Made by a program: the position numbers and the translations under genes. 64,000 nt of DNA from CAUZFZ01 sp963579025. GTDB taxonomy: Bacteria > Planctomycetota > Planctomycetia > Planctomycetales > Planctomycetaceae. Shown one piece after another: positions 27,529 to 36,686 of this stretch. Location: assembly GCA_963579025.1 (NCBI GenBank), contig CAUZFZ010000036.1, positions 8,166 through 72,165 on the forward strand. The letters run 5' to 3'. Under the pieces are notes generated by a model that was not told the origin of the DNA, did not search any database, and saw only the letters and a program-made list of their open reading frames with translations. Numbering within the stretch: position 1 is the stretch's first letter; each line of letters starts with the position of its first letter.

Positions 27529-28000
27529 GTTGACGTTCTTTTGCTGCTGAGAGATTCAGGATGACAGTCATGAGCTGCAGCAGGCACATATGCACTACCC
27601 GCAAAAGCGACAAAATAAGTAAACCACATAGAATAGGTAATTTCAATGCAGTATCGAAATCGAGAGAATCGTCCGCGAATGCCGATGGTTCCGGGGCTCG
27701 CGGGCGGAAAGTAATGGACCGAGCTGTCCCAACGCGGTACGCGGCGTCGGCGATTCTCAGGCGAGCGGCCACCAGTTAAAGCGAGCGGCCGGCAGGGCGG
27801 ACATGCGACCGGCGTCAGAATTCCGGAGTCGCGGCCCAGAAGTGAGACTGAGAGTATTCTTCACCATCCGTGTCCCAGCGAATGCGGACTCGGGCGGTTT
27901 CGTCGAAGTTGCTCAAAAGAGCGGGGCGAGCGACTTCACTGGTGGAGTTCACCGTCGCTCGCCCCGGGGCAAACCTTCAGAAACTGACTACGTTGCAACG

Positions 28001-28996
28001 TCAAACGAAGACAAAACCCTCAGCCAGATTGGACGTCTGGGACCACACGTCATCAACAGTGGCAGTCGCCATGCCAAGGCTGGGGTTGTTCCAGGTGAAG
28101 TATCGTTCGAACGTGCCATCCGCCTCGACGACTGCAGTCAGGCCACCCGGCACGACACCACCGAAAGTGACGATCAGTCCTACCGGAGCCTCGTCGACAA
28201 CAGTACCCCTGAGTACCCACTCGTTGGGTCCCAATTGCAGGACGGAAAAGTCGTTGATGTCCGGTGCGGCGTCAAAGAAAAACACCTCATCTGAGCCCAC
28301 GAGTCCACCCGCATCGACAACTGTCGCATAGATCGGTCCCAACGCGCTGATGTCAGTGATTAGCGAAAAGCCACCGAATCCGTCAGTTGTCGTGGTTCCC
28401 GAGACGACTCCGCTGAATGTCACGATCAGTCCCTCAGGATGCTCATCCATCACCCATCCGCTGATTTCGACAGTTGTCCCAACACTGGTCGTCCAAGCGT
28501 CGCCCCAGATGTATGGAGCGAGGTTATCTGCTGGTGGATCGATCGGTGGTGGATCGATCGGTACGGCGTCAAAGAAAAACATCTCATCTGAGCCCACGAG
28601 TCCACCCGCATCGACAACTGTCGCATAGATCGGTCCCAACTCGCTGATGTCAGTGATCAGCGAAAAGCCACCAAATTCGTCAGTTGTCGTGGTTCCCGAG
28701 ACGGCTCCGCTGAATGTCACGGTCAGTCCCTCAGGATACTCATCCATCACCCATCCGCTGATTTCGACAGTTGTCCCACTACTGGTCGTCCAAACGTCGC
28801 CCCAGATGTACGGAGCGAAGTTTTCGACTGGCGGATCATCTGCTGGGAGATCATCGGCCGGGAGATCATCGGCCGGAAACTCCGACGTCAGCATGATCCT
28901 GGAACAGAGCACTTCAGTGTGCATGGGAATAGAGCGCGATCGACGCGCGCATGGTCTGCGCAGACGGCGAAACAGTGAAAGCATCTCGGACCTCAT
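28001..28996 (-). CDS. Tandem-repeat surface protein
   Basis: A 331-residue protein with a basic N-terminus and a degenerate LEPR-XLL-like motif (LCSRIMLTS, 30-38). A short DLPADD repeat follows, then two near-identical ~99-residue units, each with YIWGD.WTTS, VEISGWVMDE and VVDAGGLVGSDE.FFFD. A third, more divergent unit ends the protein. The units look like Ig-like beta-sandwich folds. The two units are also nearly identical in DNA (see repeat entries), so the duplication is recent. It is 200 bp downstream of a kinase gene on the same strand. Function unknown; surface display is inferred. Confidence 0.8.
   Translation of the reverse strand: MRSEMLSLFRRLRRPCARRSRSIPMHTEVLCSRIMLTSEFPADDLPADDLPADDPPVENFAPYIWGDVWTTSSGTTVEISGWVMDEYPEGLTVTFSGAVSGTTTTDEFGGFSLITDISELGPIYATVVDAGGLVGSDEMFFFDAVPIDPPPIDPPADNLAPYIWGDAWTTSVGTTVEISGWVMDEHPEGLIVTFSGVVSGTTTTDGFGGFSLITDISALGPIYATVVDAGGLVGSDEVFFFDAAPDINDFSVLQLGPNEWVLRGTVVDEAPVGLIVTFGGVVPGGLTAVVEADGTFERYFTWNNPSLGMATATVDDVWSQTSNLAEGFVFV
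28267..28525 (-). repeat. Tandem repeat copy (297-bp period), distal
   Basis: About 259 bp that match 28564-28822 at well over 90 percent identity with a period of 297 bp. It encodes the second Ig-like unit of the protein above. Confidence 0.85.
28564..28822 (-). repeat. Tandem repeat copy (297-bp period), proximal
   Basis: Partner of 28267-28525. It encodes the first Ig-like unit. The spacer between copies holds a short Pro/Asp-rich linker with its own small repeat (GGTGGATCGATC twice). Confidence 0.85.
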
Positions 28997-29196
28997 TTGG
29001 CAGAAGGGTCAAGCGCGACGAATGGGCGGCGACCGGTGAAGCCGTTGGCGATCATTCACGCCAACAGAACTCTGCCCGCAGGGCATCGTCTGGCGTGAGG
29101 GTGAGGCGAATCACCGTATCTACTATTCTGATTGGCAATTCGCGGTGAATCACGACACTGATTCCCAGAATTTCCTGGGAGATTCTTTCCGAATCA

Positions 29197-31488
29197 TTAG
29201 AGCGATCGGAAAATTCGTGCGACGTCTTCCTGATCCATACCGGATGGCCTGAGAACCCGGTCAGTTTTCTCGCGAACGTCAGCGGTAGGCCTGGTCGCGC
29301 GCAACCGGCGAAACTCCGGTTCGTTTTCCAGCGACTGGCGAAATGCGTGCCGGTCCTGGGCAAATTGCGCGATTCCGTTGATGCCAGAATCCTCAATGAC
29401 GAGTCCGCACGCGGCAGCGCCTTTCAGATGTCGGACAACGGCCCCAATGTCGGGCGATTCCGTCCGTGCGTGAAGGTATGCCGCTGTTATGTGCAGCTCG
29501 ATCGTTGCTCGCCCCCTCAAGACTGCCGTTTCGATGTCCGACACACCTTGATCCGTAACGACCTGCTTCTGCCGGACAGCCTCCGCCAGTTCTAAGGTCG
29601 CTCGGTTGAACCATGGGGCCTGTAGATTCGGATTGAGCCGGATCGCGGAATCGAGATGTTCACGGCCCGCAAGAAACTTGCCCGCGCTGATGGACAGAAC
29701 GCCCAGGTTGTTCCGCAACTCGGCAGTGTCGAGCCCCATTTGAAGGGCTGCGTTGTAATAGGCGGCAGCCGCAGGAAAGTCAGAGCACCGCTGGTTGCAA
29801 TACGCCATTAGCTCTTCCCGATGTGGATCAGAATCACCCGTCTGTCGGGCGGCTTCGAGACTCTCCTTTGCCCGAAGAAACTCGGCATGGCTGTCGTCCT
29901 CGTTTCCTTCTGTCCGCATCGTTTCGGCAATTCGTAAACGTACCAGTGCCCGCAACTCAAAAGCTTTCGTGTATCCGGACGATGACTCCAGAGCATTCTC
30001 CAGGAACGGCAACGCATCCGAGTAATTTCCGTCGCTGTACTCACCCAAAGCCACCTGATACTGACGCTCGTGATAAGGCGGGCGGACTGTGAGCCAGATT
30101 GCGACACTAAGAACCAGCACGCAAACAGCACTGAGTGACGCTACGACAAGCCGTGGGTGCCGCCGAAGTTGTCGGGAAATCTGCTGCACTGGTCTCAGCA
30201 ACAGCCGCAGTTGTTCCCCGAGTTCTCCCGCTGAAGCGGGACGGCCAGCGGGATCGAAAGCAAGGCACGACTGAATCACCGCGGCAACGGTTGGGTCGAC
30301 GGCATCGCAGAATTCACTCAAAGGCCGGGGACCTCGTCGCTGCAGATTCAAAAGCGCGACGGCAGGATTCTGTTCTGCCACGGGACCGTTGAGATCGAAT
30401 GGCCGCTGCCCGCTGAGCGCCTCGTACAGTGTCGCTCCTAGAGAGAAAACGTCGACGGACGATGCTGAAACTGGCAGGCTCTCGGCTTCACCGTCTTCGC
30501 ACAGCAGTGCCAGTTGTTCGGGAGCCATATAGGCCAATGTGCCGCCGACACCGCCGTCGTCGTCCTCCGTACGGGCGAGGTTGAAGTCAAACAAAAGCGG
30601 ATGCCCGTGCCTGTCGATGAGTACATTGGCCGGCTTCACATCCCCGTGAAAGACGCCCTGTTCATGGGCGAATTCGAGAGCGTCACTCAGTTCGGCTCCC
30701 ATCCAGACGACAGCGTCCTCGAACCGCCCGGAGTGAAGAATCGGGTCAGCGTCTTTCGTCACGGCGGCAGCCGCATGCTCAGAATTCAGATCTGCCGCCA
30801 GGTCCAGCAGACGGCGGGCGTTGGTCGGCATTGGTCCGCTGGCCAGCAAACCCTGAATCAGGTCGTGCAGCGTGGCCCTGCCGTAAAACGGCATGCACAG
30901 AGCCGTGAACCCACTGACGTCATCGCGTTTCGTTGAATGGACCGGGACGATATTCGTGTGCCGAAGTTGCGCCAGCGTGCCGGCTTCCGCTCCGGCTTCG
31001 CGTGCGATCTTGACGACCACCGGGCGGTCACTCATCGAGCCTTCGAGGGCCAGAAACGCGCGGGCGAACGCCCCGCGTCCAAGTTCTTCAACCAGCAGGA
31101 AATCCGCAAAGACTTCGCCCGCGGCGGGCCAGGCGTCGACATCATCGACGTCTTCGATCATTCCTTCTCGGACGGCGTGTCCCGCCTGAATCAGGAGTCG
31201 TAGAGACTCGCCCAGTTCCGGAAACTCGCGGACATAAGCGTCGTCGTCGACAGCCTCCCCGGTCTTCAGCTTCAGCCGGTAGGCTTCGTAGACGATGGAA
31301 ACCAGAATCGACCGATCCCAGGCGATATTTGGATTCTGATTGAGGAACCCGCGAGCATCAGCTTCGCTCTGACGTGTCCGCCACTCGCGCCGCGTTTCGT
31401 CGACAATGCGACGCTGAGTCGAAATATCGATTCGCAGAGTCTGCACAATGACATCCCTCAACTGAGAATGGGGTGCCTGGCCACCCAC
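29197..31488 (-). CDS. Membrane Ser/Thr protein kinase with TPR sensor, variant active site
   Basis: A 763-residue kinase. An N-terminal helical extension (1-125) is followed by the kinase domain: glycine loop GRGAFARAF (~137-145), Lys150 in VVVKIA, catalytic loop HGDVKPANVL (271-280) and metal site DFN (291-293). Arg of HRD is Gly, and Gly of DFG is Asn; the catalytic Asp273 and Asp291 are kept, so it may still be active. One transmembrane segment (~427-447) leads to an extracytoplasmic TPR region (~450-680). It is divergent from the PAS protein at 31766 and upstream of the tandem-repeat surface protein. Confidence 0.88.
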   Translation of the reverse strand: MGGQAPHSQLRDVIVQTLRIDISTQRRIVDETRREWRTRQSEADARGFLNQNPNIAWDRSILVSIVYEAYRLKLKTGEAVDDDAYVREFPELGESLRLLIQAGHAVREGMIEDVDDVDAWPAAGEVFADFLLVEELGRGAFARAFLALEGSMSDRPVVVKIAREAGAEAGTLAQLRHTNIVPVHSTKRDDVSGFTALCMPFYGRATLHDLIQGLLASGPMPTNARRLLDLAADLNSEHAAAAVTKDADPILHSGRFEDAVVWMGAELSDALEFAHEQGVFHGDVKPANVLIDRHGHPLLFDFNLARTEDDDGGVGGTLAYMAPEQLALLCEDGEAESLPVSASSVDVFSLGATLYEALSGQRPFDLNGPVAEQNPAVALLNLQRRGPRPLSEFCDAVDPTVAAVIQSCLAFDPAGRPASAGELGEQLRLLLRPVQQISRQLRRHPRLVVASLSAVCVLVLSVAIWLTVRPPYHERQYQVALGEYSDGNYSDALPFLENALESSSGYTKAFELRALVRLRIAETMRTEGNEDDSHAEFLRAKESLEAARQTGDSDPHREELMAYCNQRCSDFPAAAAYYNAALQMGLDTAELRNNLGVLSISAGKFLAGREHLDSAIRLNPNLQAPWFNRATLELAEAVRQKQVVTDQGVSDIETAVLRGRATIELHITAAYLHARTESPDIGAVVRHLKGAAACGLVIEDSGINGIAQFAQDRHAFRQSLENEPEFRRLRATRPTADVREKTDRVLRPSGMDQEDVARIFRSL

Positions 31489-31765
31489 ACTAGTACAGTT
31501 CTGAACTATTCTGCCACGTAACAGGATATTTGTCAGCCCTTTCCCGGCCTAATTCCAGCCTCGAATCCATTCCCGCGAACGCTGGTAACAGCCCCGGTCA
31601 AATCTCTGGCTGTCAGGTTCCAGGACAAAGTTCCCAAATTGGCTGTCGCAATATCGCCACCAATCGCAATTAGAGTAGTGAGTGAATGGCACTACAACAG
31701 GTTTTCACGTGTTCAATATATCAGAATAGTCCGTCGTTTCGTCCAGAACCCACAGGAGTCTCGCA

Positions 31766-32203
31766 GTGATCCCGGTCAATGGCCGATGCCTGGCAGTTAT
31801 GAGGGAATTGGAACATGTAACTGATCCGGAGTCCTTGTTTACGCTTGCCCTTGCGGGCGCGGACATCGGCATCTGGGAATGCAACACGGCGACCGGGTAT
31901 TTCTATGCACATCCGGTGCTGCTCGACATGCTCGGGCTGGATGACCGGCAGTGCCCGTTGAACCTCGACGAATGGCTTGAAAAAGTCGACCCCAAGGATC
32001 GCACACGGGCACGTCAAAACGCGAGACGTTTGACGATTGGCCAGGCATCACGGATTCGCGAATTGCGACGCATGGTCCATTCGGACGGGACCATTCGTCA
32101 TTTTCTCAGTCGCGCTGTGACAATCACACACGCAGATGGTTTTCACCGCAGCGTGATTGGAGCCGAGATTGACGTCACTGAGCTGTTCGAGACGGGCGAT
32201 TGA
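31766..32203 (+). CDS. Single PAS-domain protein
   Basis: A 145-residue protein that is essentially one PAS fold (about 22-140): GADIGIWECNTATGYFYAHP, the LGLDD loop, then WLEKVDPKDR and a C-terminal beta strand RSVIGAEIDVTE, which normally leads into an output domain. No kinase, GGDEF or HTH domain follows, so it is a stand-alone sensor or a partner subunit. The GTG start is supported by AGGAG 7 bases upstream. The 277-bp gap to the divergent kinase gene should carry both promoters. Confidence 0.82.
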   Translation: MIPVNGRCLAVMRELEHVTDPESLFTLALAGADIGIWECNTATGYFYAHPVLLDMLGLDDRQCPLNLDEWLEKVDPKDRTRARQNARRLTIGQASRIRELRRMVHSDGTIRHFLSRAVTITHADGFHRSVIGAEIDVTELFETGD

Positions 32204-32264
32204 ATCTTGTAACTTGATTCACCGCTCGTCGTCGCTGGCTACTTTGGCGCTTCCGGCGCGGGGC

Positions 32265-32870
32265 TCAATCTGATGTTACGGATGCGGCGACTTGCTGATG
32301 GCGATGCGAAACGTCCTCCATCACTCGCTGTACCGTGCGTTCGGTGACTTTCATGATTGATGCAATCTCCCGCATCGTGTGACCGTCCCGACGTAACTCA
32401 AGGATGCGCTGGTTCCGATCATTCAGGCCGTCCATGACTTGGTGCCACTCATCCCGAATCATCACGCGTTCATCGGGTGAATCGTATGCAGTCGCCAGCA
32501 AGGGCGATGATTCCTCGACAGCATCAAGAGCAATGACCCGGTTTTCGTCGGTCTTCTGAAATCCGCCCAGATACTGACGGGCTTTGTAGGCGGCCTTTCG
32601 GCGCGCGACCGTCGTGAGGAACGCAATCAGGTCCGATGGTGTCTCGAAGGTCCCCAGATTCTCACGGGTCTCCAGTAGCGAGGCCCACACGGATTGCACA
32701 AGGTCCTGCGAATCGAGCAAGTGTCGCAGTCGATCGTTCAGGTTGGCTCGCACGGCTCGAAGTACGTACTTGCCGTACTTCTCGAACAACTCGTTCGACG
32801 CCTCTCGCGATCCACCTTCTGCCTGCGCGAGAAGATCGAGAATGTGGGGGTGCGACATGGATCGACTCAC
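32265..32870 (-). CDS. ECF-type RNA polymerase sigma factor
   Basis: A 201-residue sigma-70-family protein. Region 2 (about 20-90) includes DSQDLVQSVWASLLE, the -10 recognition and core-binding part. Region 4 (about 140-190) includes ILELRRDGHTMREIASIM followed by KVTERTVQRVM, the -35 helix-turn-helix. No anti-sigma gene is adjacent, which is common for planctomycete ECFs that are instead tied to kinases. It lies 92 bp downstream of the LRR lipoprotein gene. Confidence 0.9.
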   Translation of the reverse strand: MSRSMSHPHILDLLAQAEGGSREASNELFEKYGKYVLRAVRANLNDRLRHLLDSQDLVQSVWASLLETRENLGTFETPSDLIAFLTTVARRKAAYKARQYLGGFQKTDENRVIALDAVEESSPLLATAYDSPDERVMIRDEWHQVMDGLNDRNQRILELRRDGHTMREIASIMKVTERTVQRVMEDVSHRHQQVAASVTSD

Positions 32871-32962
32871 CTGCGGATGGACAGAACAGACTCTGCGACG
32901 CTGAACACAGACACTATCACAGATACCGATTTCAAGCGATAAACAGGTCGCTTACGTCTCGA

Positions 32963-34306
32963 TCAGAACGATTCTTCGATCACCAGTCCTGGAATCGCTT
33001 CCTTCAGCTCAGCCAGTGCCCCAGCGTTTTCTGCGTCTCTGGAGAGGGCGGTCGTCCCGATCTTCAGCTTCTTTAACTTTGTGAATTGCTTGAGATGCTC
33101 GACGGCACTGCCATCGATGCCGATATTATCGTCCAGGTCGAGGGACTCCAGATTCTTGAGGGCCGTCAACGGAGCCAGAGAATCACTCGTCAGATCCGAC
33201 AGAGCCGACAGGTCCAGCTCGCGAAGCGTCGTGATCTTCGCAATCGACTCTAAACCGGCGCTGGTGACATCACTGCGCTCGACTCGCAGAATTTCCAGCT
33301 TCTTGAACCCAAAGAGCTTCGGAATGCCTGCGTCACCGACAATCGTTCCAGTCAGGTCGAGTTCGACCAGTTCGGTCATGGCCTGGATGTGATCCAGTCC
33401 GTCGTTGTTAACAACCGTTTCGCGCAGCAGCAGACTCCGCATCTTCGTGAGACCGGCGATGTGGATCAGATCCTCACCCTTCACGAAGTTGAACCGCACA
33501 TTGAGCATCTGCAGATTCGTCAGTCCCGCGATATGTTCCAGAGCGGGGCCAACAATCTCGTTGTCATTTTCCAGCTCCAGCGTCTTCATCTTCTTACAGC
33601 CTGCGAGAGCAGCCAGCGATGCGCCGGTCAGCCCCGTGTTTTTGCTGATATTGAGCGTTTCCAGGTTTGGCAAGGTCCCCAGCAGTTTAATGCCCTCGTC
33701 GGTGACTCCAGGGCACTCCTGCAGCTTGACCGCCCGCAGGCTCTTGATTTGTGACAGCGATTTGACGCCCGCATCCGTCACATTCGTAAATCGCAGGTCG
33801 ATGTCGATCAGATGCTTCGCGCCAGCCAGATGAGCCAGCCCCGCGTCCGTCACATTTGTTCGCCGTAGTCCCAGAGCACGCAGGTTTTCGACGGATGACA
33901 GCGATTTCAGTCCTTCGTCCGTAATCGCGGAACTGGTCGCATCGAGAACCTGCAGGCCAGGAACTTCAGCCAGGTGGGTCATCCCGACGTCGCTGAAATT
34001 CGGTCCTTCGACAAAAACTCGTGCAACCCGCGGCAGGCCTTTGAGCAGAGCCAGATCCTCGTCGCTGGTTTCCGTCTTGCGGAAGTCAGCCAGAATCACA
34101 TGTCCTGTCGCGCTCACGTCCAACTTGACGCTTTTGCCTTTGAGGGCGGCGACAGAGACGGCATCGTCAGGAATTGTCGCAACTGGCTCGACCGTGGTTT
34201 CGCCAGTAATGGCTCCGCCCGGAACAGGGACGGGAGCGGCAGTCGGTTTGCAGCCAGACGCCAGAAACATTGACGCTAAGAGCAGCAGAAGGGCAGGTCG
34301 TTTCAT
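32963..34306 (-). CDS. Leucine-rich-repeat lipoprotein
   Basis: A 447-residue protein with a lipoprotein signal (LASGC, lipid-bearing Cys19). Residues ~100-430 are about 13 leucine-rich repeats of ~24 residues with the pattern LxxLxxLxLxxTxVTDAGL. Such repeats give a curved solenoid for protein binding. The order LRR lipoprotein then ECF sigma suggests a possible envelope-signal link, but nothing proves it. I see no ribosome-binding site before the ATG. Confidence 0.88.
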   Translation of the reverse strand: MKRPALLLLLASMFLASGCKPTAAPVPVPGGAITGETTVEPVATIPDDAVSVAALKGKSVKLDVSATGHVILADFRKTETSDEDLALLKGLPRVARVFVEGPNFSDVGMTHLAEVPGLQVLDATSSAITDEGLKSLSSVENLRALGLRRTNVTDAGLAHLAGAKHLIDIDLRFTNVTDAGVKSLSQIKSLRAVKLQECPGVTDEGIKLLGTLPNLETLNISKNTGLTGASLAALAGCKKMKTLELENDNEIVGPALEHIAGLTNLQMLNVRFNFVKGEDLIHIAGLTKMRSLLLRETVVNNDGLDHIQAMTELVELDLTGTIVGDAGIPKLFGFKKLEILRVERSDVTSAGLESIAKITTLRELDLSALSDLTSDSLAPLTALKNLESLDLDDNIGIDGSAVEHLKQFTKLKKLKIGTTALSRDAENAGALAELKEAIPGLVIEESF

Positions 34307-34590
34307 TTAGATTATCCGCGGGTTTGAAGTCAGCCAGTCAGCACCGGGGCGAACAATGAGCCTGCTGAAAGCATGGAGTCGGAACAAATCGAGATTACCG
34401 GGCCACACATCGGATCGCAATCACATCCGAACGACTGGCGCGATGCACAGTTTCTGATTCATTGGGCGCAATGTGGCAGACTGCTATCATCCGCAGTTCG
34501 CCCCAGCGGCCGGTTTCCAGGTCGTGGCCGCGGATCAGCCGACACAGAACTCAACACTGAGATTCAATCTGTTTTCAAAGGAGCATTTCA

Positions 34591-35964
34591 ATGGCTCGAA
34601 AGACCACCCGTCGCGACTTTCTGCAGACGTCTGCCGCTGTCAGTACAGCGTTCTGGACGGGACACAGTATTCAGCCGACTTTCGCTCAAAGCGGCTCGAC
34701 TGTCGAGAAAATCAACTTCGCTTCCATCGGCGTTGAGGGCAAAGGCTCCAGCGACTCGAAGGACGCGGGTAATCACGGCAACATGGTTGCCATCTGTGAC
34801 ATTGACGAAAGGCGTCTGGAGAAAGCAGCTGCTCGCTTCCCGGACGCAAAGAAGTTTGTCGACTACCGCGAGATGCTGACCGAGATGGGCGACAAGATTG
34901 ACGCCGTCACGGTTTCAACTCCGGACCACAGCCACGCGCCGGCGAGCCTGCTGGCCATGAGCATGGGCAAGCACTGTTTCACGCAGAAGCCGCTGACATG
35001 GTCGGTCTACGAAGCCAAGCTGATGCGTGACGTCGCCAACGAAAAAGGCGTTGCCACTCAGATGGGTAATCAGGGCACGTCGAACAACGGTCTCCGTGAA
35101 GGTGTTGAAATCGTCCGGGCCGGTCTGCTGGGCGACATCAAAGAAGTGCATGTCTGGACGAACCGTCCGATCTGGCCACAAGGGGCGGGCCGACCGAAAA
35201 AGGTAGACGACATCCCCTCCGGTCTGCACTGGGATCTGTTCCTGGGTCCGGCACAGGAGCGTCCCTACAGCTCGGTTTACGCACCATTCAAATGGCGTGG
35301 CTGGGTCGACTTCGGCACCGGAGCACTGGGCGACATGGCGTGTCACACGGCCAACATGGTCGTCATGGCTGCAGACCTGTTTGACGCCGAGACGGTGGTT
35401 GCCGAATCCAGCGGCATGGGCGAGGGTGAGCAGTACCCGTCACGCTCAAAGATTACGTTCCAGTTTGGCTCACGTCCCCGCGGCGACGGCGAAGGCGAGT
35501 GGGGACCGACACCATTGTACTGGTACGACGGCGGCAACCTGCCTGCACAGGAACTGGTCCCTGGCGTGAAGTTCAAGGGCAGCGGCTCGATGATCGTCGG
35601 CACGGAAGCAACGCTGTACTCGCCCAACGATTACGGCTCCGCGTTTACGATCTACAAACCCGGCACCAATGAAGCGATTAACATCAAGAAACCGGAACCA
35701 ACTCTGCCGCGATCACCCGGTCACTTTAAGGAATACGCGATCGCATGCTCTGGCGGACCGGCTGCCATGTCCAACTTTAACTATGCCGCTCGTCTGACGC
35801 AGACGATTCTGTTCGGCAATGTTGCTCTGCGAGCCGGCAAGCAAGTCAGTTGGGATCCGGAAAAGTTCACCTGCGGCGATGCGGAAACCGACAAGTTGCT
35901 GCACCGCATCTACCGACCGGCATTTGCCACCGTTCCGGAACTGCAGTGGCCGAGTCGAGGGTAA
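34591..35964 (+). CDS. Tat-exported Gfo/Idh/MocA oxidoreductase
   Basis: A 457-residue oxidoreductase with a Tat leader (TTRRDFLQTSAAVSTAF, 5-21; cleavage near FAQ, ~33-35). The Rossmann fold has the variant IGVEGKGSSD; the family catalytic region reads FTQKPLTWSVYEAKLM. A long C-terminal domain includes GALGDMACHTANMV. This is the planctomycete-enriched secreted group, probably acting on sugars in the periplasm with bound NAD(P). AAGGAG lies 7 bases before the ATG. A good intrinsic terminator follows. Confidence 0.92.
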   Translation: MARKTTRRDFLQTSAAVSTAFWTGHSIQPTFAQSGSTVEKINFASIGVEGKGSSDSKDAGNHGNMVAICDIDERRLEKAAARFPDAKKFVDYREMLTEMGDKIDAVTVSTPDHSHAPASLLAMSMGKHCFTQKPLTWSVYEAKLMRDVANEKGVATQMGNQGTSNNGLREGVEIVRAGLLGDIKEVHVWTNRPIWPQGAGRPKKVDDIPSGLHWDLFLGPAQERPYSSVYAPFKWRGWVDFGTGALGDMACHTANMVVMAADLFDAETVVAESSGMGEGEQYPSRSKITFQFGSRPRGDGEGEWGPTPLYWYDGGNLPAQELVPGVKFKGSGSMIVGTEATLYSPNDYGSAFTIYKPGTNEAINIKKPEPTLPRSPGHFKEYAIACSGGPAAMSNFNYAARLTQTILFGNVALRAGKQVSWDPEKFTCGDAETDKLLHRIYRPAFATVPELQWPSRG

Positions 35965-35996
35965 CTCTCCGGCAACGCCGAAACCTGAAGATACGT

Positions 35997-36026
35997 CGGC
36001 CGGCCCCACGGGCCGGTCGTTTTTAT
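35997..36026 (+). terminator. Intrinsic terminator
   Basis: A stem (CCGGCCC with GGGCCGG, extended by three more pairs including one G-T) with a CAC loop is followed directly by five T. It ends the oxidoreductase transcript. The next 660 bp to the helicase show no convincing gene and could hold a long leader. Confidence 0.8.
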
Positions 36027-36686
36027 TGCGCCCGGTCCCGAATCCTGGGGATCGAGCGTCCGGGGAGTATTTCGGCGTGCGGTGGTTTCTGGTGATTGTG
36101 CCTTCGCGAAGACGCTTCGCACGGGTATGCTTTACTCTTCCTCAGGGTATCTGAGTACATGCGGTCGAAGATAAGCGAGTAACGCTGGTCACGATAGCGG
36201 GCAGCGTTTTTTCGGCCGAACGGGGTCTTCTGGCAGAGCTGGAGCCTCTTGCAACCCCGTCTAATCCGGTGTCGGCACGTTTGTCGTACCTTTCCGCTGC
36301 CGACCATCGGTCCTGTCGATCGCTCTGGAAAGCCGCCTGCGTCGCTCTCGACGCGCCGAATTCTGTGACTGTCTTGTTTGTCCAGAATTCTCTTGGAAGC
36401 CGCGTTTGCTGTGTGATGGTGTCCGTCCGGCCTGCCTCACTCGAGGAGTTGGTGAAGTGTTTCACCTGCCCTCCCCTCATCAGCTTCGCAGCTCTGCAAT
36501 AGCGGTCGGGATGAGCTGTGATCACCCTGTGGTCGACCGTCCGCACAACGAGTTGAAGTCGAGTGGGGGTCAGTTTCCGCACCGAAAGACGTCTTACTTC
36601 CGGCGTTGATTCGCTGAAGAGATTCGGCGTTCGCGGCAGTTGGCGTTCTAAAGTCCGGACTTTGAAACACCGTTTAAGGAATCGCA

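Noticed and set aside
28267..28822. CRISPR or mobile element at the 297-bp repeats
   Set aside because: The repeats are in frame within one gene and encode equivalent protein units.
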